Assembly: GCA_964648485.1 (NCBI GenBank)
Contig: CAZYOF010000007.1
Location: 1 to 64,000 of the forward strand
Direction: 5' to 3'
Length of the DNA: 64,000 bases
Source of the DNA: DAIOEK01 sp964648485
Lineage (GTDB): Bacteria > Chloroflexota > Anaerolineae > Anaerolineales > Anaerolineaceae
Below the pieces are notes generated by a model that was not told where the DNA came from, ran no database searches, and was given only the letters and a program-made list of their open reading frames with translations. This document shows, piece by piece, positions 1-8,705 of the stretch (positions are counted from its first letter, which is position 1; each line of letters begins with the position of its first letter). The translations under genes and the position numbers were made by a program.

Positions 1-180
1 GTTTTTTCACGGGTTCGAATCCTCACACCCTGCGGGCGTGCTGCGCGACCCTCCCCGCCACGAAGATCAGACCTGCTGCAAGACAGGTTTTTTCACGGGT
101 TGGAATCCTCACACCCTGCGGGTGTGCTGCGCGACCCTCCCCGCCACGAAGATCAGACCTGCTGCAAGGCAGGTTTTTCA
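1..180 (+). repeat. Two tandem 86-bp repeats with tRNA T-arm remnant and terminator hairpins
   Basis: Copy 1 is 1-86 and copy 2 is 87-172, followed by the first bases of a third copy at 173-180. I see three differences between the copies (positions 16, 36 and 83 of the unit). Each unit starts with a T-run, carries GGGTTCGAATCC (a tRNA T-arm signature; changed to GGTTGGAATCC in copy 2), then a 7-bp hairpin CACACCC-TGC-GGGTGTG (perfect in copy 2, one mismatch in copy 1), then CCCTCCCCGCCACGA, which resembles a tRNA acceptor end. It finishes with ACCTGC/GCAGGT, a stem leading into TTTTT as in an intrinsic terminator. The T-stem pairs for only three base pairs, so no functional tRNA is present. 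I infer duplication of the 3' end and terminator of a tRNA gene lying upstream of the window. Confidence 0.75.
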
Positions 181-297
181 TCTTATTTGCAATTTTTTAT
201 CGTAATAGGTTTTATACTACCTGGAAAATATCCATAACAATTTTGTATAATAAATATCAATGGTCATGTATAGACAATATTGTAGAGAGGGAGAGAT

Positions 298-3039
298 ATG
301 AGAGAATCGAGCGAAATAAACAAAATTGAATTAATTGAAATGCCCAACCAGCCTATCGCATGGCATGCTACTGAAACAGATATTGTGTATCAAAAGCTCG
401 CAACCACCTCCAGTGGGTTATCTCCACAACAGGTGGAAGAGCGATTGGTAGAATTTGGTAGAAACACACTTCCCGAAAGAAAACCGCCCACCTTATGGGA
501 AGTCATTCTGCATCAATTTAAAAGCCCACTCATTTACATACTGATAGTGGCAGGTGTAATTGCCATTCTGACCGGGGATATCAAAGATGCTGTGTTTATC
601 CTGTTCGTTATTCTATTGAACGCAACCATCGGTACCCTGCAGGAGTGGAAAGCTGAACAAAGCGCACATGCCCTTCAGAAGCTGTTGAAAGTACAGGGAC
701 GTGTCCGCCGGGAAGGGCAACAATACCAGATCGATGCAGAAGAATTGGTGCCGGGAGATGTCGTTCTTCTGGAATCGGGGGATAAAGTTCCCGCGGATCT
801 ACGCCTTGTTCAGGTGAATAATCTCACCATAGATGAATCTTTCCTTACCGGTGAGTCACTGGCTTCAGGGAAAAATCTTGAACTTCAGAAACGGGAAGTC
901 CCAGTGAATGACCGCCATAACATGGCATACGCCGGATCCACTGTGGTGTCGGGGCGTGGTGTTGGGCTGGTCGTTGCCACCGGTAAGTACACAGAAGTAG
1001 GGAAAATTGCCCGTACAGTAGCCGAAGAAGCTGGAGCCAAACCACCCCTGGTGCAAAGGATGGAGAAATTCTCTCAGCAGATCAGCATTATTGTGCTGGC
1101 GTTTGCGGCACTACTGGGGCTATTCGCTTTCGGTAGAGGTATGTCTATTAATGACGTCTTCCTGCTGGTGATTGCCATGGCAGTATCCGCCATACCAGAA
1201 GGTTTACCGGTTGCCATGACTGTTGCACTTTCTCTTTCCACCAGTAAAATGGCAAAACGAAATGTTATCGTCCGCAAACTGACCGCAGTTGAAAGTTTGG
1301 GCAGCTGCACGGTGATCGCCAGCGACAAAACCGGCACCCTCACTGTGAACCAGCAGACTGTCCGCGCAGTGGTCTTTCCTGACGGCAGCCGGGTGAATTT
1401 CAGCGGGCAGGGTTATAACGATGAAGGTGAGGCTTTCCTTCCAGATGGAGAAAAACCCTCATCCGCATTGAAATCCAGGCTGGATCTACTGGGTAGTAAT
1501 TCAGTTCTTTGTAATGAAGCTGTCCTTGATAAAAAATCAAACGGCTGGGTACATACCGGTGACGCGATGGATGTTGCCTTGTTATCGATGGGTTATAAAC
1601 TTGGGTTATATCCTGGGCAAGTCCGCCAACAGAATACAACCATATCGGAAATTCCATTTGAGTCAGAAAAACGCTACTCTGCCACTCTGGTAAAAACCAG
1701 TGGTGGAGGTGTCCTCATAGCCAAAGGAGCTGTCGAGACAATCACCTCATTTTGCAGCTACATGCAATCAGGCTCAGGGCAGGTATCCATTAACGAAAAG
1801 AAGGTACACCAACAAGCTCTTGAATTGGCAGAAGAAGGATACCGCGTACTGGCACTTGCTTCCCTTGATTTACCTGAGGAAAAGTTCCCCGCGACGCTGG
1901 AAGAAAAACATTTAAAGAGAATGACACTTCAGGCATTAATTGGATTCATTGACCCACTGCGACCTGAAGTGCGGCAAGCGGTACAGACGGCACACGCTGC
2001 CGGAATCAAGGTAATCATGATCACCGGAGACCATCCCGCCACCGCTTTGGCCATTTCGCGTGAACTGGGGATTGCTGAATCGATGGATCAGGTTGTAACA
2101 GGTCAGCAATTGATGGAAATTGGCGATTCGCATGTTCCAGAGTTTTTTGAACGAATCAAACATGCCAGTGTGTTTGCCAGGGTATCACCCAATCAAAAGT
2201 TATGCATCGTGGATGCGCTCACATCACAAGGACAGTATGTTGCAGTGACAGGTGATGGGGTCAATGATGCACCTGCCCTCCGCAAGGCAAATATTGGTGT
2301 GGCAATGGGCTCTGGCACCGATGTAGCCAAAGATACTGCATCTCTCATTGTCACCGATGACAATTTTGCTTCGATTGTAGCTGGGATTGAAGAGGGGCGT
2401 CATGCCTACGCTAATGTTCGGAAAGTCACCCTCTTCCTGATATCCACTGGACTGGCACAATTGATCCTGATCGGGTTATCCATCGCCGCCGGGCTCCCCA
2501 TACCACTACTTGCGATTCAGATCTTGTGGATTAACCTTGTGACCAATGGAATTCAGGATGTTGCGCTTGCATTTGAAGCCGGAGAAAAGGGCGTAATGAA
2601 ATCTGCACCACGACCACCATCCGAAGGAATCTTTAATCGGAAAATGATCGAGCAGGTAGTCATTACCGGGATCGCCATGGCGTTGATTGGTTTCGGCACC
2701 TGGGTATGGTTGATGAATTCAGGCTGGGAAGAGACAGAAGCGCGTAGCGCTTTACTGACACTGGTAGTCTTGATGCAGTTTTACCATGTGCTTAACTGCC
2801 GATCGGAGATTAACTCTGCATTCAGGGTTCCGTTCAAAAACAACCCCGTACTCATAATTGGCATGCTGATTGCTTTTGCGGTCCATCTGCTGGCAACCGA
2901 GATTCCCTTCCTCCAATCTTTGCTATACACATATTCATTATCCATAGATAAATGGTTGATCTTTGCCGCGCTTGGCACAATCATTCTACTTGTTCAGGAA
3001 ATCTATAAGCGGGTATCTAAACAGAGAATGATTGCATAG
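298..3039 (+). CDS. P-type cation-transporting ATPase (Ca2+-type, P2A-like)
   Basis: A 913-residue membrane pump that would use ATP to move a cation, probably Ca2+, across the cytoplasmic membrane. Visible in order are an N-terminal cation-ATPase domain (about residues 20-90), an actuator domain with TGES at 184-187, the M4 motif PEGLP at 300-304 that lies in the ion-binding helix of Ca2+ pumps, the phosphorylation motif DKTGTLT with its aspartate at 343, and the hinge motif TGDGVNDAPA at 651-660. A C-terminal bundle of hydrophobic helices (about 690-905) completes the fold. Length and order match full SERCA/PMR1-like bacterial enzymes. The ATG at 298 follows a purine-rich GAGAGGGAGAG. It is monocistronic, with a strong terminator at 3064-3101. 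Ion specificity is inferred from PEGLP; Mn2+ or Na+ cannot be excluded. Confidence 0.93.
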   Translation: MRESSEINKIELIEMPNQPIAWHATETDIVYQKLATTSSGLSPQQVEERLVEFGRNTLPERKPPTLWEVILHQFKSPLIYILIVAGVIAILTGDIKDAVFILFVILLNATIGTLQEWKAEQSAHALQKLLKVQGRVRREGQQYQIDAEELVPGDVVLLESGDKVPADLRLVQVNNLTIDESFLTGESLASGKNLELQKREVPVNDRHNMAYAGSTVVSGRGVGLVVATGKYTEVGKIARTVAEEAGAKPPLVQRMEKFSQQISIIVLAFAALLGLFAFGRGMSINDVFLLVIAMAVSAIPEGLPVAMTVALSLSTSKMAKRNVIVRKLTAVESLGSCTVIASDKTGTLTVNQQTVRAVVFPDGSRVNFSGQGYNDEGEAFLPDGEKPSSALKSRLDLLGSNSVLCNEAVLDKKSNGWVHTGDAMDVALLSMGYKLGLYPGQVRQQNTTISEIPFESEKRYSATLVKTSGGGVLIAKGAVETITSFCSYMQSGSGQVSINEKKVHQQALELAEEGYRVLALASLDLPEEKFPATLEEKHLKRMTLQALIGFIDPLRPEVRQAVQTAHAAGIKVIMITGDHPATALAISRELGIAESMDQVVTGQQLMEIGDSHVPEFFERIKHASVFARVSPNQKLCIVDALTSQGQYVAVTGDGVNDAPALRKANIGVAMGSGTDVAKDTASLIVTDDNFASIVAGIEEGRHAYANVRKVTLFLISTGLAQLILIGLSIAAGLPIPLLAIQILWINLVTNGIQDVALAFEAGEKGVMKSAPRPPSEGIFNRKMIEQVVITGIAMALIGFGTWVWLMNSGWEETEARSALLTLVVLMQFYHVLNCRSEINSAFRVPFKNNPVLIIGMLIAFAVHLLATEIPFLQSLLYTYSLSIDKWLIFAALGTIILLVQEIYKRVSKQRMIA

Positions 3040-3063
3040 AAGAAATCGCTCAAGGGTCTTTTC

Positions 3064-3101
3064 AAAAAATCCGGCTGAATGGAGAATCAGCCGGATTTTT
3101 T
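3064..3101. terminator. Intrinsic terminator after the P-type ATPase
   Basis: A perfect 15-bp inverted repeat (3064-3078 with 3087-3101) with an 8-nt loop. The stem core is ATCCGGCTGA/TCAGCCGGAT, flanked by an A-run on the left and a T-run on the right, so it could terminate in both directions. Confidence 0.9.
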
Positions 3102-3200
3102 TAGAATATAATCAGGTTGTTGGGTTATAAGTAAAATTTGGGGATATTTTATTTAGGAATAGAAAATAGTTCTGTTATCTTCCGCGACAAGAGAGGGTAA

Positions 3201-3716
3201 ATGAGTGAAAATATTCTGGTTACTTACGCCACCCGGACAGGTTTCACAGTCGGCGTAGCTGAAAAGATTGCCTCCACGCTAAAGGAAAAGGGATATCAGG
3301 TGACGATTGGACCTGTTCAAGATATTGAGGATACATCCCCTTACAAGTCAGTGATCATAGGTAGTGCGATACAGGGTTCTACATGGTTGCCTGAAGGCAT
3401 CCAGTTTCTGAAAAATCATCAAGCGGATCTGACGCATAAACCGGTGGCAATGTTTCAAGTTTGTATGACCCTGGCTATGCGGGATGGCGAAAATTATCGG
3501 GGCTATGTTAAAAACTTTATGAATGATGCCCGGGCAATCATTAAACCGGTGATGGAAGCATCCTTTGCCGGGGGACTGGATATTTCACGGGTACCCTCCC
3601 TGGCAGACCGGATCAAATTCAAATTGAGCGTGATCATGGGTGTCTGGAAGGAAGGCGACCACCGCAATTGGAAAGCCATTGAAGAGTGGGTTAACGAGAT
3701 TGCAGCTGTATTATAA
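3201..3716 (+). CDS. Flavodoxin-domain protein (HemG/menaquinone-dependent protoporphyrinogen-oxidase-like fold)
   Basis: 171 residues. The N-terminus (ILVTYATRTGFT, residues 5-16) is the FMN phosphate-binding loop of flavodoxins, and VIIGSAIQGSTW near residues 51-62 is the second FMN-contacting loop seen in the Flavodoxin_5 family. The size fits single-domain flavodoxins. Members of this family include HemG, but many uncharacterised homologues exist and no other heme gene lies nearby, so the substrate is unknown. The start ATG at 3201 has AGAGAGGG 4 nt upstream. It lies alone between the ATPase terminator and a hairpin that overlaps its stop codon. Confidence 0.8.
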   Translation: MSENILVTYATRTGFTVGVAEKIASTLKEKGYQVTIGPVQDIEDTSPYKSVIIGSAIQGSTWLPEGIQFLKNHQADLTHKPVAMFQVCMTLAMRDGENYRGYVKNFMNDARAIIKPVMEASFAGGLDISRVPSLADRIKFKLSVIMGVWKEGDHRNWKAIEEWVNEIAAVL

Positions 3717-3744
3717 AAAAATGACGGGAATGGTATCCCGTCAT
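3714..3744 (-). terminator. Intrinsic terminator of the holB-birA operon, overlapping the end of the flavodoxin gene
   Basis: Stem ATGACGGGA (3721-3729) pairs with TCCCGTCAT (3736-3744). On the minus strand the stem is followed by a T-run (complement of the A-run 3714-3720). On the plus strand a T-run also follows about 10 nt later (3755-3760), so it may serve both convergent genes. Confidence 0.8.
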
Positions 3745-3767
3745 TCAGACAATCTTTTTTGGACGAC

Positions 3768-4004
3768 CTACATTGGAAGAACGACCTTGCCGGTCAGCAG
3801 CAGGCACAGGCTCCCCAGCACACAGGTGAGAATAAATACCAACAAGGCAATGATAAACCGCTGAACGGGGGTTAACCCGAGCAGCTTTTTGCCAACGGGT
3901 TCATCGGAGATCGATTCCTCCGAGGTGAAGACTGGCTGATCCATCGAGAAGAATGGCGATGCATCTTGAGATTCTCTATTATCATCTGGCGGTTGATTGA
4001 ACAA
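3768..4004 (-). CDS. Small single-span membrane protein, unknown function
   Basis: 78 residues. The first 38 are polar and acidic (many D, E, S, P), followed by a basic KKLLGLTPVQRF and one strong hydrophobic helix (about residues 50-73) near the C-terminus. It is last in a minus-strand run holB-birA-this gene, 42 bp after birA, and ends just before an intrinsic terminator, which supports it as a real gene. I do not recognise a family. It could be a membrane-anchored accessory protein with a cytoplasmic N-terminus. Confidence 0.6.
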   Translation of the reverse strand: MFNQPPDDNRESQDASPFFSMDQPVFTSEESISDEPVGKKLLGLTPVQRFIIALLVFILTCVLGSLCLLLTGKVVLPM

Positions 4005-4046
4005 TCTGCACCTCCCACAAGGTATTCCTAATCAATATACCACAAG

Positions 4047-4838
4047 TTAACTTGCGCGCAACCGTAAATGGACATCTCCTGCCTGGATACAATGCCGGGT
4101 TGCTCCATCCTGAATGAGTAATTCTCCTTCTGGAGAGATACCCTTCAAGATTCCACCTACTACCTCACCCTGTGTTCCGCTGATTTCCACTTGGCGATTC
4201 TTAAATGCCAGGTGCTCCATCCAGTATTGCATAAAGATATCCTTACCGAGATAACCTCGCCAATGAACCAGCTTTTCCAGATAGGCAGTCAAAACCTCCC
4301 ACCGGTTCACATCAAAACCAAGCTCTGATTCCAGGCAGGTGGCAGGGAATGTGAGCATCTCAACCGGTGGTATGGAGCCTTTAGTGATATTAACTCCTGT
4401 ACCGATCACCATTCCGCGTAAATCTGATCCCACCCAATGGGTTTCAGCCAGGATCCCGCTCACTTTCTTTTCACCCAGCAGCACATCATTTGGCCATTTT
4501 ATCTGGGGAGATAAACCAAATAAACCTTCCAGCGCATCTGCCAGCGCAATTCCTGCCAGTGGCGCAAATAACGGAATTTGCCTGATTTCATTTTGGGTAG
4601 GATACACAACAACACTTACCGCCAGCGCCGCGCCCGGATTGGTAACCCATTCACGCTGGAGCCTGCCACGTCCTTTGGTCTGCTCATCTGCAAAAATCGC
4701 GGCGTATTCCGGAGCGCCCTCCTCCAGCCAGCTCAAGGCATCATCATTGGTAGATCCGGTGGACTCAAGGTAGCGGAGATCAATTCCCCTTTTGGATAAA
4801 TGGTCGCGAATGGCAGTTACGGTCTCAGAATTATGCAT
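4047..4838 (-). CDS. birA: Biotin--[acetyl-CoA-carboxylase] ligase
   Basis: 263 residues. It would activate biotin with ATP to biotinyl-AMP and attach it to the lysine of the biotin carboxyl carrier protein. STGSTNDDA (26-34), GRGRLQREW (56-64, the nucleotide/biotin loop) and KWPNDVL (114-120) are the family signatures, followed by KKVSGIL with a conserved lysine. The C-terminal SH3-like domain is present (about 215-263). The N-terminus is too short for the winged-helix domain of E. coli BirA, so this is a ligase-only form without repressor activity. It starts 8 bp after holB, in the same operon. Confidence 0.92.
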   Translation of the reverse strand: MHNSETVTAIRDHLSKRGIDLRYLESTGSTNDDALSWLEEGAPEYAAIFADEQTKGRGRLQREWVTNPGAALAVSVVVYPTQNEIRQIPLFAPLAGIALADALEGLFGLSPQIKWPNDVLLGEKKVSGILAETHWVGSDLRGMVIGTGVNITKGSIPPVEMLTFPATCLESELGFDVNRWEVLTAYLEKLVHWRGYLGKDIFMQYWMEHLAFKNRQVEISGTQGEVVGGILKGISPEGELLIQDGATRHCIQAGDVHLRLRAS

Positions 4839-4846
4839 ACTGAAGT

Positions 4847-5908
4847 TCAGGATTGATTTTCCAACAGCAGGTTATCCATTACCAGGCGGAGATTACAATA
4901 CCCATCAATCCTGCGGATGGCAGTATCACAGGCTGTGATCCAGCCTTCAGCCTGACGGGGTGTCATCCGGTTGGAGATGCTATCCACCAGATCGATGAAA
5001 TCGACATTGCGGATCTCAGCATTGGGGTTGGCAGCGCGGAGAAGTACATCACGGATAAAGCTCTGCCAGGTCTGAATGGCTGATTTTGCTTTCGCGCGAT
5101 GTTGTGCCATATCTCTTCCACGCGGATATTCTTCTTCAACAAAGCGAAGTTTTTCCACTATGCTCTGGTTCATCACGCGAATTAAGTCTTGAATATCCTG
5201 CCGCCGACGTTCCTGGAATGCATCATCTTCAAGATAGCGGAATGCAAAGCCGGGACGCCCCCCAGACAACCGATCTGCTTCCAACGCCCTGCCGGGAGGT
5301 AAACCAACCATTTTAATCAGGTGATTTTCAATGATACCCGGAGCCAGCGGGCGCAGCCGGATAAGCTCACACCGCGAGACAATCGTTGGCAGCAAGTTTT
5401 CTGGAATATCTGCGGTGATGATTATCTTTGCGCGCTCAGGGGATTCTTCCAGCGTTTTCAGAAGCGCGTTTTGCGCCTGTACGGTGGCGCGATGGAAGTT
5501 CAACAGCAAACCGATTTTGAAGGGGCTTTCATACGGTGAGAGAGAAAGGAAGGCTGTCAACTCCCGAATTAAATCTATAGGTATCTCACTTTTCCCCTCA
5601 GGTACTTCTACAACCTTCAGGTCGGAATGCTGCATTGCTTCCACCTGCCGGCAAACCCTGCAATCGGGTCTCAGGCAGGGTTCTCCGCTGGATTTTGCTT
5701 GAGGGCAATTCACCGCCTGTATGAAACGAATTGTCAGGGTACGTTTCCCAACACCCTCTGCTCCGGTAAACAGATAGGCGTGCCGCGAGCTACCGTTGCG
5801 AAGATGTTCACGCAGCATTTCGACTGCCCAGTTGTGTCCGAGCAAGCCCCAGTTTTGATTTTGATTTTCAGTCTGTGGTTCTGAGGGAATTTCAAATAAT
5901 GCATCCAT
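4847..5908 (-). CDS. holB: DNA polymerase III clamp-loader subunit delta' (HolB)
   Basis: 353 residues. Part of the clamp loader that opens the beta clamp. The AAA+ domain starts with GHNWAVEML, then Walker A GAEGVGKRT (49-57). Four cysteines at 68, 78, 83 and 86 form the usual DnaX/HolB zinc module, and the sensor motif SRCE follows. The alpha-helical collar domain fills the C-terminus. It is first in an operon with birA and the small membrane gene. TAAAAT on the minus strand (complement of 5918-5923) lies only 9 nt before the ATG with no clear Shine-Dalgarno. A dnaX assignment is unlikely because the tau-specific tail is missing. Confidence 0.9.
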   Translation of the reverse strand: MDALFEIPSEPQTENQNQNWGLLGHNWAVEMLREHLRNGSSRHAYLFTGAEGVGKRTLTIRFIQAVNCPQAKSSGEPCLRPDCRVCRQVEAMQHSDLKVVEVPEGKSEIPIDLIRELTAFLSLSPYESPFKIGLLLNFHRATVQAQNALLKTLEESPERAKIIITADIPENLLPTIVSRCELIRLRPLAPGIIENHLIKMVGLPPGRALEADRLSGGRPGFAFRYLEDDAFQERRRQDIQDLIRVMNQSIVEKLRFVEEEYPRGRDMAQHRAKAKSAIQTWQSFIRDVLLRAANPNAEIRNVDFIDLVDSISNRMTPRQAEGWITACDTAIRRIDGYCNLRLVMDNLLLENQS

Positions 5909-5964
5909 GATACAGATATTTTAATCCATTCCGCGTGATGGTGTAATCCACATGGTGTTCAGGC

Positions 5965-5980
5965 ATATAATAAGACTGTG
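5965..5980 (+). promoter_or_regulatory. -10 box directly in front of the amrS start codon (leaderless candidate)
   Basis: TATAAT at 5966-5971 is followed by six bases and the GTG start at 5978. Transcription starting about 7 nt after the -10 box would begin at or next to the start codon. No Shine-Dalgarno and no good -35 is visible. Confidence 0.45.
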
Positions 5981-7063
5981 AAAGAGCTTCAGGTTGAATT
6001 AGACGAGTTAACCGTTGAAGGCACCCTGTTTGATTTGCAGGGTGATGGAAGTGTGAGATGTATTGCCTGTGCACACCGCTGTTTATTACGTCCAGGAAGG
6101 CGAGGAATCTGCGGAGTCCGCTTCAACCAGCAGGGAGTTTTACGCGTACCGTGGGGATATACCGCCGGAATGGCGGTTGACCCGATCGAGAAAAAACCTT
6201 TTGCCCACTTTATGCCCGGTTCGCGAGTGCTCACATTTGGCATGTTGGGGTGCAATTTCCACTGCGATTTCTGCCAGAACTGGCATACCAGCCAGGTATT
6301 GCGCGATCCGGTAGTAGAGAAACAACAGAGCATGGTGGAGCGGGTTTCTGCAGATACAATTGTGAAAACCGCTGCATATTACAATGCTCCCATCATTTCC
6401 AGTTCATACAATGAACCAATCATCACCGCTGAATGGTCCAAGGAAATCTTCCAACAGGCAAAAATGAGAGGGATGTCAACAGCCATGGTTTCCAATGGAT
6501 ATGCCACCCCGGAAGTTCTGGATTATCTGCGCCCGGTGATGGATGGCTACAAAATTGACCTAAAATCAATGCACGACACTAACTACCGAGCCATGGGCGG
6601 CGTATTATCGCATGTCATCGATTCGATTTCTTATGCCTGGCAGATTGGTTTATGGGTCGAAGTGGTTACCCTGGTGATTCCGGATTACAACAACAGCCCG
6701 GAAGAATTGTGGGATATCGCCCGGACAATCCGAAGTGTTTCCGCTGATATACCATGGCATGTTACGGGTTTTCACCCTGATTACAAAATGTACGCGAATC
6801 GCTCCACCCAACCGAGAGAGCTGCAACTGGCAGCAGATATTGGTCAGGAAGCAGGTCTGCATTATGTTTATGCGGGCAACCTGCCCGGCAAGGTGGGAAA
6901 TCTTGAAAACACTTATTGCCCAAACTGCCAGGCTTTATTGATAGAACGCAAAGGGTACACCATCAGCGGATATCACATCACCCGCAAAGGCACCTGCCCA
7001 CGGTGCAAAAAGGAAATTGCCGGAGTATGGGCATATCCGGCAACGCTGGCGCCTGAACACTGA
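5978..7063 (+). CDS. amrS: AmmeMemoRadiSam-system radical SAM enzyme (AmrS-type)
   Basis: 361 residues. Radical SAM protein with the cluster motif CNFHCDFC (Cys92, Cys96, Cys99). An N-terminal cysteine cluster CIACAHRC...GICGVR and a C-terminal zinc-ribbon-like set (CPNC ... CPRC) are typical of the AmrS family and absent from pyruvate formate-lyase activases, with which these are often confused. The natural reaction is not firmly known. The usual partners (AMMECR1 and Memo domains) are not fused to it and not adjacent here. The start is GTG at 5978, divergent from holB across 69 bp. A downstream ATG would cut the conserved N-terminus. Confidence 0.88.
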   Translation: MKELQVELDELTVEGTLFDLQGDGSVRCIACAHRCLLRPGRRGICGVRFNQQGVLRVPWGYTAGMAVDPIEKKPFAHFMPGSRVLTFGMLGCNFHCDFCQNWHTSQVLRDPVVEKQQSMVERVSADTIVKTAAYYNAPIISSSYNEPIITAEWSKEIFQQAKMRGMSTAMVSNGYATPEVLDYLRPVMDGYKIDLKSMHDTNYRAMGGVLSHVIDSISYAWQIGLWVEVVTLVIPDYNNSPEELWDIARTIRSVSADIPWHVTGFHPDYKMYANRSTQPRELQLAADIGQEAGLHYVYAGNLPGKVGNLENTYCPNCQALLIERKGYTISGYHITRKGTCPRCKKEIAGVWAYPATLAPEH

Positions 7064-7079
7064 AAACCTAAATATCGGA

Positions 7080-8144
7080 TTATCCGGAAAATTCAAAAAT
7101 AAATTGATCGATCAATACAGCGGGATCAGCGTAAACTGATTTTTCCCCCTGCCCTTTGCTTTGCTCATCGATTTCCATTAATCGCCTGTAAGCCTGAAGC
7201 AGGCGCTCGAGACTGAACAAATTTACCTGTCCGATGATTTTCCGTGCCTGAAATTCTAGGATACGCAGGTCTCTAATCAGGTCTGCGGCGGACCCACCTT
7301 TGGTAAGAATTTCTTTTGCCTGAAGCATGGTGCGAATATGGGTCACGATCATCGGGAAGATTTCCGTTCGCACATCCAGGGTTTCGAGAAGCTGATGAAA
7401 AATCAGCGAAGCTTTACGGGCATCTTTACTCCCGATGGCATCTGTAAGATCCCAGATCTTCGCAGAAACAACCGAAGTTGAAAGCTTCATTACATCGTCG
7501 ATGGTGATTTCTCTGCCACTGGAATACAAGATCAATTTTTCAAGTTCTTTTTCAGCCAGCAGGGTATCTCTGCCCACTGCCTGTGCCAGCTCTATGGCAG
7601 CAGGTGGGGCAATTTTGCCGCCCATACCCTGAGCCTTGTTAGTGATCCAGCCCGGCATCTCCCTTTCCTGCGGTAAAGAGACTTCAATTACTTTTGCGAT
7701 TTCCTGATGACTTGCCAGCCATTTCATTAAAAAATGACGTTCACCCAATCCCTCCCAACGCAAACCTCCGGCCTTCCACTTCTGGTGATCTTCAATCACC
7801 AGTACCAGCAAAGTTGATTCTGGGATTTCTGACAGGAGGGCGAGAAATTTTTCACGAGCATCTCCCTTTTTGCCACCCCCATCCTCTTCTGCTGCCCCAC
7901 GCTTACTTTCCAGTTTAGCCAGAGGATTGGTTAATATCACCAAACGCCGGGGTACAAAAAACGGAACCGCCATTACCGTATTTGCCAGTTCATCATGGCT
8001 GCAGGTCTTTCCATCCAGGCGAGAGATATTCATCTCTGCCATTTCAGAAGATCCGAGCGAATGAATAATTCCAGTAATTTGGGTATGGATCGCAGTTTCG
8101 TCGTCTCCGCGAAGGATTATGATTCTGGCTTCCGGTTTGGTCAT
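7080..8144 (-). CDS. holA: DNA polymerase III clamp-loader subunit delta (HolA)
   Basis: 354 residues. This is the clamp-opening wrench of the clamp loader. The N-terminal third has the AAA-like fold without a functional Walker A (RIIILRGDDETAI), followed by the family-typical VMAVPFFVPRRLVIL region, the PPAAIELAQAVGRDTLLAEKEL segment, and the conserved IWDLTDAIGSKDARKA stretch of domain III. It is last in the run radA-DUF6391-RDD-holA, 15 bp after the RDD gene. Both single-copy clamp-loader genes holA and holB thus lie within 4 kb on the same strand, on either side of the oppositely oriented amrS. Confidence 0.88.
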   Translation of the reverse strand: MTKPEARIIILRGDDETAIHTQITGIIHSLGSSEMAEMNISRLDGKTCSHDELANTVMAVPFFVPRRLVILTNPLAKLESKRGAAEEDGGGKKGDAREKFLALLSEIPESTLLVLVIEDHQKWKAGGLRWEGLGERHFLMKWLASHQEIAKVIEVSLPQEREMPGWITNKAQGMGGKIAPPAAIELAQAVGRDTLLAEKELEKLILYSSGREITIDDVMKLSTSVVSAKIWDLTDAIGSKDARKASLIFHQLLETLDVRTEIFPMIVTHIRTMLQAKEILTKGGSAADLIRDLRILEFQARKIIGQVNLFSLERLLQAYRRLMEIDEQSKGQGEKSVYADPAVLIDQFIFEFSG

Positions 8145-8159
8145 AATAGGAATTTTTCC

Positions 8160-8705
8160 CTATCTAAGAAGTACGACTGTCCCCGCGATCATATCGTGGA
8201 GCGCCTGTTTTTTTGAGGTAAAAGCCGCCATCAGGTAGCCAATACCAAAAATCAAGGATGAGACCGCCTTGCCGAGAAACCTCCCGGTGGCTGTACCAAA
8301 ACCAATCGGATCGCCATCCAGATCTGCAACGCGCATACCGAAGATCCGCTTGCCGGGGGTCGCCTGTAGACCTGATCCTTCAAAACCTGCAAAGTAAAGC
8401 CAGCTCGCCAGAAAATTGACTAATAATAGAACAAAAAAGATATCCCCGAATGAAGAAATAATCTCTGGTGGAATGACAGGATTATTGGGATCAATATTTG
8501 CGTTATTCATTAACTCCACCAGATTACCCCCCATCAATGCCATGACCACCTGTGAAATGATTCCAACGATGACGGAATATATTACAGAATCTACAAGGTA
8601 AGCACCGAATCTGCGGAAAAAGCCCGCGTATTCAATTTCTTGGGGTGGTTCCTGCATTGTTGTACCCGAATTTTGCGCAAAAAAAGGTGAATCAAAATCA
8701 GTCAT
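8160..8705 (-). CDS. RDD-family membrane protein
   Basis: 181 residues. After a polar N-terminus of about 25 residues comes YAGFFRRFGAYLVDSVIYS, the Arg-Asp signature of the RDD family, then hydrophobic helices at about 38-58, 88-110 and 145-165. Family members include Na+/H+ antiporters and many uncharacterised membrane proteins, so no substrate is proposed. It overlaps the preceding DUF6391 gene by 8 bp, consistent with translational coupling in the radA operon. Confidence 0.85.
   Translation of the reverse strand: MTDFDSPFFAQNSGTTMQEPPQEIEYAGFFRRFGAYLVDSVIYSVIVGIISQVVMALMGGNLVELMNNANIDPNNPVIPPEIISSFGDIFFVLLLVNFLASWLYFAGFEGSGLQATPGKRIFGMRVADLDGDPIGFGTATGRFLGKAVSSLIFGIGYLMAAFTSKKQALHDMIAGTVVLLR

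Noticed and set aside
1..172. A tRNA gene suggested by GGGTTCGAATCC
   Set aside because: The T-stem pairs for only three bases, and no D-arm or anticodon arm lies in the 86-bp unit; only a 3'-end remnant is present.
5978..7063. Pyruvate formate-lyase activating enzyme
   Set aside because: The CxxxCxxC cluster motif is shared, but the N-terminal and C-terminal cysteine clusters match the AmrS group and no formate lyase is nearby.
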